Shown piece by piece: positions 42,048-50,641 of a stretch of 64,000 bases of DNA. The number at the start of each line of letters is the position of its first letter. The first letter of the stretch is position 1. This stretch comes from Indolivaga macrotermitis. Its GTDB lineage: Bacteria > Bacteroidota > Bacteroidia > Bacteroidales > Dysgonomonadaceae. Location: assembly GCF_900128985.1 (NCBI RefSeq), contig NZ_FQUC01000007.1, positions 1-64,000 of the forward strand. The letters run 5' to 3'. Both the position numbers and the translations under genes were made by a program. The notes under the pieces are model-generated. The model was given only the letters and a program-made list of their open reading frames with translations, searched no databases and was not told the origin of the DNA.

Positions 42048-43382
42048 TTATTCATTGATAAAATCTTTTATAGGAATAATCATTTTAGATTGATGTGTAT
42101 TAGTATGGATATTCAAGATTAATTTTTCATCATCAATCGTCCATTCTCTTTTAGTAACATTTTTCAAAAATCTATTATAATCAATGGTATTATAAACACC
42201 ATTACCAATAAATGATATTTGTTTAATTTCATTGTTTTTTCCTTTTTTAGCTAATAGCATAGATAATGCATCTTCTTTTGCTTCAATAGAAAAATCATCA
42301 CTATTTAATTGAATTTTAAAACTATCATTGAAATTTATATCTAATACTCCCTGTTTTTTGTAATATTTTTCACCTGTATTAATATTCCATACCTCTATCT
42401 TACTTTCTGATAGTTTGACATCTGTATATTTCAACTTATCTGCATTAAGATTTATATATCCATTTTCTAAATCTATTGCGTCAGTCCATGACATTGTATT
42501 TTTTGATAAATCAAAATTAAATCTTCCTTTATAATATGCATGTTTCCCGATAAAATCAAGATACATAATTTGATTATTCAATAGAGTATATTGCCACCAC
42601 ATATAATTTGGTCTTTGGATTGTATCAGAAAATTGTTTATTGTCATCTTTATATTGTATAATAATAGGGCTTTTGTCATTCATGACATAATCATAGAAAT
42701 CGTATGCATATTTGCTTATATTATATTCTTTATAGCTATTAGGGACTTGTTTTAATATTCCTTTGATTTTAATTATATTATTGCTATTACTGTTAGTATT
42801 ACTACTATATCCAAATAATATATTCATTGTCGATTTTGGATTATATGTAGATGAAGCTCCATTGGGCTTTTCATCAAATGAGAATACTATTTGTTCAAAT
42901 CTTTCTTTATTAAAATCAATAGTATCTAATTTAATTATAGGTTTTTCAGGTTCTTGGGGATTATTCGGTTCTTTGGATTCAGGTTTAAAATAATCAGGTT
43001 TTATAATACCCTTTATTTTGTTTTGCTTATTGTCGTAAATGTAAATCTCTTTATTTTCTGATGTATATAATAATGGCTTAATTACATTATCAATACCAAT
43101 ATATGATTTATCAATATATACCTTATATGTATGCCTTTTATATTGATAATAATATTCTCCATCCTCAATAGCGATATTACTCCATACATCAACATTTTTA
43201 TCATCAACAAAATGATACGCAATATCTTCAATCATAAAGAATTTATCTTTAATGCAGTTTTGTATAATAGTAGTTTCATTAGTTTGTATATTATCTTCAT
43301 CATCAGAGTCAGAACTACAAGAATTAAACAGTAGTAAGCATAGTGCAATAAACACAAAGAATAAAGAATTAATCTTTTTCAT
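42048..43382 (-). CDS. Large island lipoprotein
   Basis: 444 residues. Signal peptide with lipobox (L-F-N-S-C, Cys 22), then S-S-D-S-D-D-E-D, the Bacteroidota acidic surface-export signal. The mature protein is a long series of beta strands with no catalytic motif I recognise, and a Pro/Glu-rich spacer near 140-155. It lies 58 bases upstream of the SH3 lipoprotein gene. As island cargo it could be a surface exclusion or anti-phage factor; that is speculation. Confidence 0.65.
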   Translation of the reverse strand: MKKINSLFFVFIALCLLLFNSCSSDSDDEDNIQTNETTIIQNCIKDKFFMIEDIAYHFVDDKNVDVWSNIAIEDGEYYYQYKRHTYKVYIDKSYIGIDNVIKPLLYTSENKEIYIYDNKQNKIKGIIKPDYFKPESKEPNNPQEPEKPIIKLDTIDFNKERFEQIVFSFDEKPNGASSTYNPKSTMNILFGYSSNTNSNSNNIIKIKGILKQVPNSYKEYNISKYAYDFYDYVMNDKSPIIIQYKDDNKQFSDTIQRPNYMWWQYTLLNNQIMYLDFIGKHAYYKGRFNFDLSKNTMSWTDAIDLENGYINLNADKLKYTDVKLSESKIEVWNINTGEKYYKKQGVLDINFNDSFKIQLNSDDFSIEAKEDALSMLLAKKGKNNEIKQISFIGNGVYNTIDYNRFLKNVTKREWTIDDEKLILNIHTNTHQSKMIIPIKDFINE

Positions 43383-43608
43383 AAATTGAGAATTAGTTAT
43401 TTATAATGTTAAAATTTATTCTACACAAAATAGATATAATGCTAAATGGTATATATTTAGCATTATTCTATTATGGATATGGTAAATGTTTGTAATTAAA
43501 AATGAATGTATAAGGTCTTATTATATTTATGAATATAATAGATATGAAAGGTAGTAATAGGCATAAATAAATTGTTCCCATAAAAAAGTGCATAACACCG
43601 ATGCTATT

Positions 43609-43726
43609 AATCTTCAGGAACCACTACGAACCCTCTACCAACAGACACCGATGTATGCACCCTATCGGTACATACATCACATCTGCTCTGAGGGTAGAAT
43701 CCTTAAATGTAGTGGTTTTGAAGATT
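43609..43726. repeat. 118-bp nested inverted repeat
   Basis: Arms pair in order: AATCTTC/GAAGATT (43609-43615, 43720-43726), AACCACTAC/GTAGTGGTT (43619-43627, 43709-43717), CCCTC/GAGGG (43631-43635, 43690-43694) and GATGTATG/CATACATC (43650-43657, 43671-43678). It lies in a 600-base non-coding stretch (43383-43983). It could be a structured RNA, a replication origin or a recombination site. Confidence 0.85.
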
Positions 43727-43814
43727 CCCAAAGCTTTTACGACATACGTTATAAATCTAAGAAGTAGCTAAATACAACAACACCTTGCCTTTTAGCTAAT
43801 ACAAAGATAAAAAT

Positions 43815-43972
43815 TATTCTTTAATAATGTATTTTGTTATCAATCCATGAGTGTTATCAAATAAATCTACAATTCATTAATGATTACATCTTTAACTGTC
43901 ATCATTTTTATTAAAGAATATTTTGATAACACAAAAAGGACCCGTACATTTGTATTAGTAATATAATACTAA
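43815..43972. promoter_or_regulatory. Serine recombinase promoter with res-like palindromes
   Basis: Two nested inverted repeats, TATTCTTTAATAA (from 43816) with its exact reverse complement near 43909-43921, and TGTTATCAAATA near 43852 with its near copy at 43918-43931, surround about 55 bases. A -33 TTTG (43922-43925), 19-base spacer and TACATTTG (43945-43952) form the promoter. A further palindrome, ATTAGTA-N6-TACTAAT, lies at about 43954-43973. The arrangement resembles a resolvase res site overlapping its own promoter. Confidence 0.6.
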
Positions 43973-43983
43973 TTGATACAGAT

Positions 43984-44616
43984 ATGAAAACAGCCGTAAT
44001 TTTCGCTCGTGTAAGTTCTTCAACTGACAGACAAAATACAGACCGCCAAATAAACGACCTTACCAACTATGCAAACAAAAACGACTTCGAGATAGTAAAG
44101 GTTTTTACAGAACATATATCAGGGGCGAAGAAAAATGAGGAACGCACCATATTGATGGAGTGTATAGATTTTTGTATCTCTGAAAAAATATCCACTTTGC
44201 TCTGTTCGGAGCTTTCACGCATTGGACGTTCAACTTTACAGGTGTTGAAAACATTGGAAGCTTTACACGAAAATGGTGTGAATGTTTACGTGCAAAATTT
44301 ATCTATCAATACACTTACAGAAGACAAACAAATCAACCCAATCGCATCAATCATTTTGACTGTAATGGCTGAAATGTCGAATATCGAACGCCAAAACATT
44401 CAATATCGCCTAAATTCGGGACGGGCAACTTATATTGCCAATGGGGGCAAACTTGGACGCAAAAAAGGCTCTATCAAAACAACAGAACAAAAAAAGCAAG
44501 AATATTCAGAAGTTATATACTTACTTAAACGTGGTTATTCTGTTCGGAATATTGCTAAACTGACAGGCTTTGGAAGTGCGACTGTGCAAAGAGTGAAAAA
44601 AGAGTTTTCCATATAG
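43984..44616 (+). CDS. Serine recombinase (resolvase/invertase family)
   Basis: 210 residues. The catalytic domain (1-140) has the Ser nucleophile in A-R-V-S-S (Ser11), Arg in the C-S-E-L-S-R-I-G-R segment and the long E helix (A-E-M-S-N-I-E-R-Q). A C-terminal helix-turn-helix of the Hin type (about 175-205, Y-S-V-R-N-I-A-K-L-T-G-F) follows. Such proteins resolve cointegrates or invert DNA. It may resolve multimers of the replicated island. Confidence 0.9.
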   Translation: MKTAVIFARVSSSTDRQNTDRQINDLTNYANKNDFEIVKVFTEHISGAKKNEERTILMECIDFCISEKISTLLCSELSRIGRSTLQVLKTLEALHENGVNVYVQNLSINTLTEDKQINPIASIILTVMAEMSNIERQNIQYRLNSGRATYIANGGKLGRKKGSIKTTEQKKQEYSEVIYLLKRGYSVRNIAKLTGFGSATVQRVKKEFSI

Positions 44617-44621
44617 AAAAC

Positions 44622-46724
44622 TTATATTGTAATTTTTTGTTCTTTAATTTTATTTTCAATAATATTATTTATCCTATCTACAAATTTGCCACCTGTATTG
44701 GATATCATATAATGGTCTTTTCTTAAAGCACGACTTACTTCAATGTCTTCTTTTACCAAGTCTCTTTCCTGCAATTTTGACAGAAGAATCTTTACTGACA
44801 ATTCGCTTCGGTCAAGAGAATTGGAAATTTTAGATATAGTTACAGATTTATTTATTGTTCGCAAATAATCCAACAAAATAAATTCATCAAAAGTAGTTTT
44901 TTGTATATTTTTGTTTTCAATAAGTTTAAGCCTGTCTTTAATTTCTTCATTTGAAATAACAACCTCGCACCTTGTTATAATATCATTTTCTAAACAAGTC
45001 GGGCATTTCATATTATAACTTTTTAAAGTATTATGCATTTTATATGGAAATTCATGCCCTTGTGAACATTTAATGACTTGTGTTTTATTAAAATAATCAA
45101 GAACAAGAATATTCATATTGAATCGAGGTAAAGCAAAATAATTAATCAACTTCTCTGTATATGCTCGATTAAAATTAATATTGTGTCTTTTGCATAAGCC
45201 AAAATCCAACGAATAGATAGTAGACAATTCATCATTTTTGTCTTTGGTACAATTATAGGTAGACAAAAAACCATTTAATTCCAAATTGCTTAATAAATGG
45301 TTTAGATTAGTATTAATAATAAAATGATTCCCAGGCTTCCCTTTCATTCTAGTTCTATATGCAGTAGAAATATTGAGTTTTTGTCTTTCTATTATCTTAA
45401 AAAGTAACTCAAACTGATGTTCATTCGATATTTTATCGTTAAAAGGTTTTGTCACAAAATTATTTGCAATAAAATATTTCAAAACCACATCATTATAATA
45501 GCGTAAAGCTGCATTCTCAACAGCATCTCTATTGATTTTAACTCCATGAATAAGGCATGATTCATAACAATATGAGAGTATATATCCTATTTTTCTTGGA
45601 TTATTAAATGAAACACTAAAAAGTAAATCAACTAACTCACCTTTACTAATTGAAAAAAAAGTATCCCATTTTTGAAAAGAAAAGAAAAGATTAAATCTTT
45701 TAGTTATTAGTCTGTCTGTATAATCTAGTGCTAAAAGTTCCATTTTTGAAATATCAACTTTTTTCTCAAAAGTATAATATGCATCAAAAAAGTCCAGAGA
45801 AATTTCATCTATTTTAGAGTTATCTAATTTCCCATAATAAAAACGATGCGGATATATAGCAATCTTGAATTTAACAAAGTCAGCAGAGAGATTATTTAAT
45901 GGGGCAATGAACCAATCCATAAATATTCTTTGAGCCTCTTCATTAATCTCAGAGTAGTCGTCTAAAAATATATATAAATGGTCAATTTGTAATGCCTCTT
46001 TTATCCTCAATAAATTGTCTATAAGGCAAGCTCGTATATCTAAATATGTAATAAGTTTCGATTCAAATTCTTTTTTTAAGAAACCATTAGAAGTTTCTTT
46101 ACTTCCCACTGATAAACTAGGATTCTTGGAAATTTCTACATTACAACTAAACTCTTCACCATCTTTTTGTTCTTGAGTATTTTTGTATGAAGTCACAAGA
46201 GAAATATTTACTTTTTTGATAACATCTATAATGGATTCCTCTATGTTGTTTAAAACATTTTCTATTTCTTGAATCTTTTCATATTCAAATCCCAATATTT
46301 TTTGAAGAATAGATTGTTTTACAAAATCGTCAAGTTTAGCTTTGGTTTCAAGTACTATCAATTTGATTAGATGGCTATATAATAGGCATTTATGCGTTTC
46401 GTCCGATGAGAATTTAGGTATCTCATCAGAAATTGTAGGTGTTGAGTTATCATATAAAGATTTAACATCTATATATAGTGAGATACATTTCTTGTTCTCG
46501 ATTAAGTCTTTTTGTGATTTTTGAAAAATCGTAGATTTTCCTGTCCCTTTCCTTCCAACAAGAAGCGTTGTTCTAGGTAAATTTAATTTATTGATAATTG
46601 CATTACTAGGAAGTAAATCTGTATAAATATCATCAACATTTTTATCTTTAATAAAATCCTCTACCCTTGCTCTTCGAACTAACTTTAACGATTCAGCGAA
46701 CTGTAAAAATATTTCTTTATCCAT
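44622..46724 (-). CDS. Large P-loop ATPase with zinc ribbon and winged helix
   Basis: 700 residues from ATG 46724. An in-frame TTG at 46766 overlaps the -7 box (TATCTTTG, 46755-46762 on the minus strand), so the ATG is the likely start. Walker A G-R-K-G-T-G-K-S is at 57-64, and Walker B-like Y-I-F-L-D-D-Y near 262. A helical middle region follows, then a zinc ribbon (C-S-Q-G-H-E and C-P-T-C, about 568-590) and a C-terminal winged helix. I cannot place it in a named family. Such stand-alone ATPases are often defence or DNA-maintenance factors. Confidence 0.65.
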   Translation of the reverse strand: MDKEIFLQFAESLKLVRRARVEDFIKDKNVDDIYTDLLPSNAIINKLNLPRTTLLVGRKGTGKSTIFQKSQKDLIENKKCISLYIDVKSLYDNSTPTISDEIPKFSSDETHKCLLYSHLIKLIVLETKAKLDDFVKQSILQKILGFEYEKIQEIENVLNNIEESIIDVIKKVNISLVTSYKNTQEQKDGEEFSCNVEISKNPSLSVGSKETSNGFLKKEFESKLITYLDIRACLIDNLLRIKEALQIDHLYIFLDDYSEINEEAQRIFMDWFIAPLNNLSADFVKFKIAIYPHRFYYGKLDNSKIDEISLDFFDAYYTFEKKVDISKMELLALDYTDRLITKRFNLFFSFQKWDTFFSISKGELVDLLFSVSFNNPRKIGYILSYCYESCLIHGVKINRDAVENAALRYYNDVVLKYFIANNFVTKPFNDKISNEHQFELLFKIIERQKLNISTAYRTRMKGKPGNHFIINTNLNHLLSNLELNGFLSTYNCTKDKNDELSTIYSLDFGLCKRHNINFNRAYTEKLINYFALPRFNMNILVLDYFNKTQVIKCSQGHEFPYKMHNTLKSYNMKCPTCLENDIITRCEVVISNEEIKDRLKLIENKNIQKTTFDEFILLDYLRTINKSVTISKISNSLDRSELSVKILLSKLQERDLVKEDIEVSRALRKDHYMISNTGGKFVDRINNIIENKIKEQKITI

Positions 46725-46839
46725 CGATATACAATCTGTTTTTTTAACAAGTGGCAAAGATAACAATGAAATTGATATTTAACATGTTTTAGTTAAGTAA
46801 GATTAAATAAACATGACAAAGTATTTCAAAATAATAGGG

Positions 46840-46847
46840 TATATTTG
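46840..46847 (+). promoter_or_regulatory. Island promoter reading into the phosphatase gene
   Basis: TATATTTG is a Bacteroidetes -7 box on the element side of the right repeat, 56 bases before the new start codon. It is opposite in direction to the ATPase promoter at 46755-46762. Confidence 0.65.
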
Positions 46848-46867
46848 TAATAGTGGATTACATATTA

Positions 46868-46886
46868 TGTAAACCACATAGTAAAC
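46868..46886. promoter_or_regulatory. Probable integrase arm-type sites, right end
   Basis: TGTAAACC at 46868-46875 and AGTAAACC at 46880-46887 repeat the word found three times beside the left end. They lie between the outward promoter and the new start codon, so bound integrase could also repress the phosphatase gene. Confidence 0.5.
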
Positions 46887-46902
46887 CAAAAATAATATAT
46901 AA

Positions 46903-47403
46903 ATGCAAAATATTGATAATCAGAAAAATTATAAAGTCCTCTTTGTCTGCCTCGGGAACATATGTAGGTCTCGGGCCGGAGAAGGAATTATGAAGAAAAT
47001 CATATCTGATCATCATATGTCTGACCGGATTGAAGTAGACTCTGCCGGAACATCAGGATATCATAACGGAGACTTGCCTGACAGAAGAATGCGAAACCAT
47101 GGAAGCCATAGGGGTTATGATTTCGACTCACTCTCCCGTAAGTTCACCGAAGACGATTTCGATAATTTTGATCTTATCATTGCTATGGACGACAGTAACT
47201 ATAGTAATATTATACGACTGAGCCCCGATTTAGAATCACAAAAGAAAGTTCGTCGTATGGTCGACTTCTCCCAAAAATATACTTACGATCATATACCCGA
47301 CCCTTATTATTCCGGAGCCGATGGTTTCGAACTGGTACTTGATCTACTTGAAGATGCCTGTGACGGGCTGTTTAACGATTTGAAAGAAAAACACATTATT
47401 TAA
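46903..47403 (+). CDS. Low-molecular-weight protein tyrosine phosphatase, 5' end rebuilt by the island
   Basis: 166 residues. The P-loop V-C-L-G-N-I-C-R-S (C-x5-R) at about 15-23 carries the nucleophilic Cys and Arg. The general acid D-P-Y is near 130-132 (H-I-P-D-P-Y-Y). Typical length for the family, which dephosphorylates Tyr residues, often in capsule regulation. The first 12 codons (M-Q-N-I-D-N-Q-K-N-Y-K-V) are supplied by the island; the host original began M-K-S-E-K-Y-K-I. It is followed by the EamA gene after 15 bases. Confidence 0.9.
   Translation: MQNIDNQKNYKVLFVCLGNICRSRAGEGIMKKIISDHHMSDRIEVDSAGTSGYHNGDLPDRRMRNHGSHRGYDFDSLSRKFTEDDFDNFDLIIAMDDSNYSNIIRLSPDLESQKKVRRMVDFSQKYTYDHIPDPYYSGADGFELVLDLLEDACDGLFNDLKEKHII
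46939..46960 (+). repeat. attR-type direct repeat
   Basis: Matches 36814-36835 except for G at 46956. It lies within codons 13-20 of the rebuilt phosphatase gene. Confidence 0.9.
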
Positions 47404-47418
47404 TTTAAATAAACAAAC

Positions 47419-48324
47419 ATGAATAGCAAGATAATAAAAGGTATAATCATAGTTGCTATAGGATCGGCATGCTATGGTGTGCTTGCTGTCCTTGTAAAAT
47501 TAGGAGGAAAAGAAGGTTATTCAACCGGCGAACTTACTTTCGCCCAAGCCTTTGTCGGATTTCTGGCTCTGTTGGTCATGAATGTAGTGAGGAATATAGC
47601 AAAGCCGACTGCCCTAGCCCGCAGATTACCCGGCAAAATGAAATGGAAACTTATTTTAGGAGGAATACCGTTTGGGCTTACAAGCTCATTTTATTATATG
47701 TCTCTCAATTACACATCGGTTTCGGTATGTATTGTCATGTTAATGCAATCGGTATGGATAGGTTCGGTAATCGACTTTTTTGTTAATAAAACCAAGCCTA
47801 CCACTAACAAGATGATAGCAATAGTTGTCATACTTATCGGTACAGTTTTAGCAACCAATCTATTAGCCTCCGATATCACCCTCGATTGGAGAGGAGTAGC
47901 CTGGGGTTTGATGGCCGCCCTGTCATACTCGTGCAGCCTGTTAGTCGCTAACAATATAGCATCTTCCTACCCTCCATTAAGCCGCAGTTTGTATATGCTT
48001 ATAGGATCGGTATCTATTGTAACTATTATCTGGGGATACTCGTTATATAACCAATTCGATATCAATGTCCTTTGGAGATGGGGTATTATCATTGCCTTGT
48101 TCGGAACAGTACTGCCTCCGCTCTTATTTACCAAAGGGATGCCCATTGTAGGTGTAGGCCTGGGCAGCATACTGGCATCTATAGAATTACCCGTATCGGT
48201 AACTATGGCACGGGTGGTTTTGGGTGAAGAGATAAGTATTATGCAATGGGGTGGCATAGTTTTAATCATTGCAGCGGTAGTAATAATGAATATTTCCTAT
48301 TTTAAGCCTGCTAAATCTCATTAA
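47419..48324 (+). CDS. EamA/DMT-family transporter
   Basis: 301 residues with about ten hydrophobic segments in two EamA halves (about 5-140 and 155-295), the hallmark of drug/metabolite transporters. The second half carries the conserved G-E-x-x-x-x-x-x-W-G-G motif near 270-280. The substrate is unknown. Probably transcribed with the phosphatase gene. Confidence 0.85.
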   Translation: MNSKIIKGIIIVAIGSACYGVLAVLVKLGGKEGYSTGELTFAQAFVGFLALLVMNVVRNIAKPTALARRLPGKMKWKLILGGIPFGLTSSFYYMSLNYTSVSVCIVMLMQSVWIGSVIDFFVNKTKPTTNKMIAIVVILIGTVLATNLLASDITLDWRGVAWGLMAALSYSCSLLVANNIASSYPPLSRSLYMLIGSVSIVTIIWGYSLYNQFDINVLWRWGIIIALFGTVLPPLLFTKGMPIVGVGLGSILASIELPVSVTMARVVLGEEISIMQWGGIVLIIAAVVIMNISYFKPAKSH

Positions 48325-48349
48325 ACGTTAAGATTTTTGTTTTTTCGGT

Positions 48350-48357
48350 TATCTTTG
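48350..48357 (+). promoter_or_regulatory. -7 box of the dut operon
   Basis: TATCTTTG fits TAnnTTTG 74 bases before the dut start. No good -33 element is at the ideal spacing. Confidence 0.55.
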
Positions 48358-48430
48358 ATAAAGAAATAATTAATTTCGCAGGAAATAAGTTTCCGGACTT
48401 TTTGATTATAATGACTTAGATAAAAAAACG

Positions 48431-48862
48431 ATGAACGTCAGGATTATAAATAAATCACGCCACGCACTACCCGAATACGCAACCGAATATTCCGCAGGAT
48501 TAGATTTAAGAGCCAATATCAATGCTGATATAACACTCCAACCTCTCGAAAGAGCATTGGTTCCCACCGGTTTATACATTGAATTACCGCAAGGGTACGA
48601 AGCACAAATACGTCCACGCAGCGGATTGGCTTTAAAGCATGGACTGACTGTCTTAAACTCACCCGGAACAATCGATGCCGATTACAGAGGTGAAATTTGT
48701 GTAATCTTAGTCAACCTTTCTAACCAAGCTTTTGTTATTAAAGACGGAGAACGGATTTGTCAAATGGTTGTAGCTGCCCATGCACGTGTAGAATGGTCAG
48801 AAACCGACAGTCTGGATGAAACCGAACGTGGTGCAGGAGGTTTTGGTCATACTGGAAAATAA
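48431..48862 (+). CDS. dut: dUTP pyrophosphatase
   Basis: 143 residues. The five trimeric dUTPase motifs are present: A-G-L-D-L-R-A (motif I), P-R-S-G-L-A (motif II), [13 protein letters not shown] (motif III), E-R-I-C-Q-M (motif IV) and [10 protein letters not shown] (motif V, P-loop-like). It hydrolyses dUTP to dUMP, keeping uracil from DNA. Full length. The next gene starts 22 bases downstream. Confidence 0.95.
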   Translation: MNVRIINKSRHALPEYATEYSAGLDLRANINADITLQPLERALVPTGLYIELPQGYEAQIRPRSGLALKHGLTVLNSPGTIDADYRGEICVILVNLSNQAFVIKDGERICQMVVAAHARVEWSETDSLDETERGAGGFGHTGK

Positions 48863-48884
48863 CCGTCTCAACAAACTGACTTTT

Positions 48885-50633
48885 ATGCAAAAAAACAAAA
48901 TTTCGATATATCTGCTATTTGCTTTCTTATCCGGAGTAATCAGTATTTCAGCCCAGTCCAATACTCCCGATCGGTTATCGACCGAAGATCGCCGGAAATT
49001 CGATAATTATTTTTATGATGCAATGACTGCCAAGTCACTGGAACAGTACTCTGCTGCATACGACTATTTACAATACTGTATGCGGATAGACTCTACAAAC
49101 GCGAATGTATTGTTTGAAATGGGTAATTTCTTCAATTCTCTGAAAAACAAAGACGAATCTTACAGATATTATAAGAAAGCAGTACAATACAGCCCCGATA
49201 ATTATTTTTATAATATGGCGCTGGCAGGAAGTTCTATCGAACAGCAAGACTTTAAAACAGCTGCTGCTATTTATCAAAAGCTGATAAAAGATAATCCGAT
49301 GAAGGTAGAACTTTATATGTACCTGTCGGAAGTATATCGCTTCGACGGAGATTTCAATAAATCAATCGAGGCACTGAATGACCTTGAGCGGACAATGGGT
49401 ATGAATGAAAAATTCACACTCCAAAAGTTTAAACTCTACTCGGCTCTCAATGATAAGAAAAAGGCCTATGCCGAAGTACAAAAATACATTGATAAGAACC
49501 CTAACGACATCAGATACTACGTTTTATTAGGGAATCTTTATATGCAGGACGGGAAGAACAAAGAAGCTCTGGCTTCATTCAACAAGGCAAAAACGATAGA
49601 TGCCGATGATCCTTTCCTTATTACCTCCATGGCAAATTATTACCAGACCACAGGAGATCAGGAGACCGCCGAAAAGGAATTAATGTCATCCCTATTCAAT
49701 CCTAAAATGGATGTTGATACCAAGCTTAGTATTCTGACTCAATACATAACCATCTTACAGCAGAATAAGCAAGATCTGGAACAGGCAAATAAAATACTGG
49801 ATTCGTTGATGGTGGAATATCCTCAGGAAGCCCAATTCAACTTGTTATACGGAAACCTGCTAATGGTTGAAAACAGGAAAAAAGAGGCCAACTTCCAGTA
49901 CCGCATTTATGCGGAATCAGATCCTACTAACCCGACGGGATGGGAACAACTTTTGCAATCGACCGACCTGGATAGTATTGACGAATTGATAAGTGTTTGT
50001 AAATCGGCAATTTCTTATTTGCCCGAAGAACCGCTTTTCTACTTCTACCAATCAATCGGCGAATTCCAGAAGAAAGAATACAGGCAAGCACTGGAAACGA
50101 TCAATAAAGGAATTGAATTTGCCGATCCGTCGAACGCTAACTTGTTGTCTGAGTTTCATAGCCAGAGAGGAAACATATATCACGAGCTGGACAAAGAGGA
50201 CAGTACTTTTATCGATTACGAAGTAGCCCTTAAATACAATCCGCAGAATCTGGGTGTACTTAATAACTACAGCTATTACCTATCCATTAAAGGGAAAGAC
50301 CTTTCGAGGGCAGAGAGTATGAGCAGTATTACTATTAAGGCTGAACCGACAAACCCTACTTACCTCGACACTTACGGATGGGTTCTGTTTGTGCAGGGAG
50401 CATATACAACTGCAAAGATCTATCTCGAAAGTGCCGTAAAATACAGCGAAGAGAAAGAAAAAGACATATCTTCCGAAGTTCTCGAACATTACGGAGATGT
50501 GTTGTATATGACCGATGAAAAAGAGAAAGCACTCGAATATTGGGAAAAAGCCAAAGAAAAAGGGTCAGACTCAAAAACTCTGGACAAGAAAATTGAAACA
50601 AAAACATATATAGCTGAATCTGCTAATAAATAA
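48885..50633 (+). CDS. Periplasmic TPR-repeat protein
   Basis: 582 residues from ATG 48885 (M-Q-K-N-K-I-S-I-Y-L-L); an ATG-like frame back into dut is rejected. Signal peptide about 1-25. Many tetratricopeptide repeats follow (for example A-L-A-S-F-N-K-A-K-T-I-D, A-L-E-T-I-N-K-G-I and A-K-I-Y-L-E-S-A). Such proteins scaffold envelope assembly. It is co-transcribed with a DUF4292 lipoprotein and an M23 protein, a gene order common in Bacteroidales. Confidence 0.85.
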   Translation: MQKNKISIYLLFAFLSGVISISAQSNTPDRLSTEDRRKFDNYFYDAMTAKSLEQYSAAYDYLQYCMRIDSTNANVLFEMGNFFNSLKNKDESYRYYKKAVQYSPDNYFYNMALAGSSIEQQDFKTAAAIYQKLIKDNPMKVELYMYLSEVYRFDGDFNKSIEALNDLERTMGMNEKFTLQKFKLYSALNDKKKAYAEVQKYIDKNPNDIRYYVLLGNLYMQDGKNKEALASFNKAKTIDADDPFLITSMANYYQTTGDQETAEKELMSSLFNPKMDVDTKLSILTQYITILQQNKQDLEQANKILDSLMVEYPQEAQFNLLYGNLLMVENRKKEANFQYRIYAESDPTNPTGWEQLLQSTDLDSIDELISVCKSAISYLPEEPLFYFYQSIGEFQKKEYRQALETINKGIEFADPSNANLLSEFHSQRGNIYHELDKEDSTFIDYEVALKYNPQNLGVLNNYSYYLSIKGKDLSRAESMSSITIKAEPTNPTYLDTYGWVLFVQGAYTTAKIYLESAVKYSEEKEKDISSEVLEHYGDVLYMTDEKEKALEYWEKAKEKGSDSKTLDKKIETKTYIAESANK

Positions 50634-50641
50634 TTATATAA

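Larger units (their letters stand above)
36814..46960. mobile_element. 10.1-kb integrative island in the phosphatase gene
   Basis: Bounded by the direct repeats at 36814-36835 and 46939-46960. A tyrosine recombinase gene lies beside the left repeat, as in integrative elements. Contents: polymerase-like replication gene, mini-proteins, lipoproteins, serine recombinase and ATPase. The DNA is visibly more AT-rich than the host genes on either side. No relaxase, coupling protein or T4SS gene is visible, so it is not self-conjugative on this evidence. Confidence 0.9.

Noticed and set aside
43609-43726. Retron-type RNA
   Set aside because: No reverse transcriptase lies nearby; the polymerase-like protein at 38660-40297 has family-A motifs rather than the Y-x-D-D box.
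43609-43978. CRISPR-like array in the island gap
   Set aside because: The repeats are inverted and nested, not direct repeats with regular spacers.
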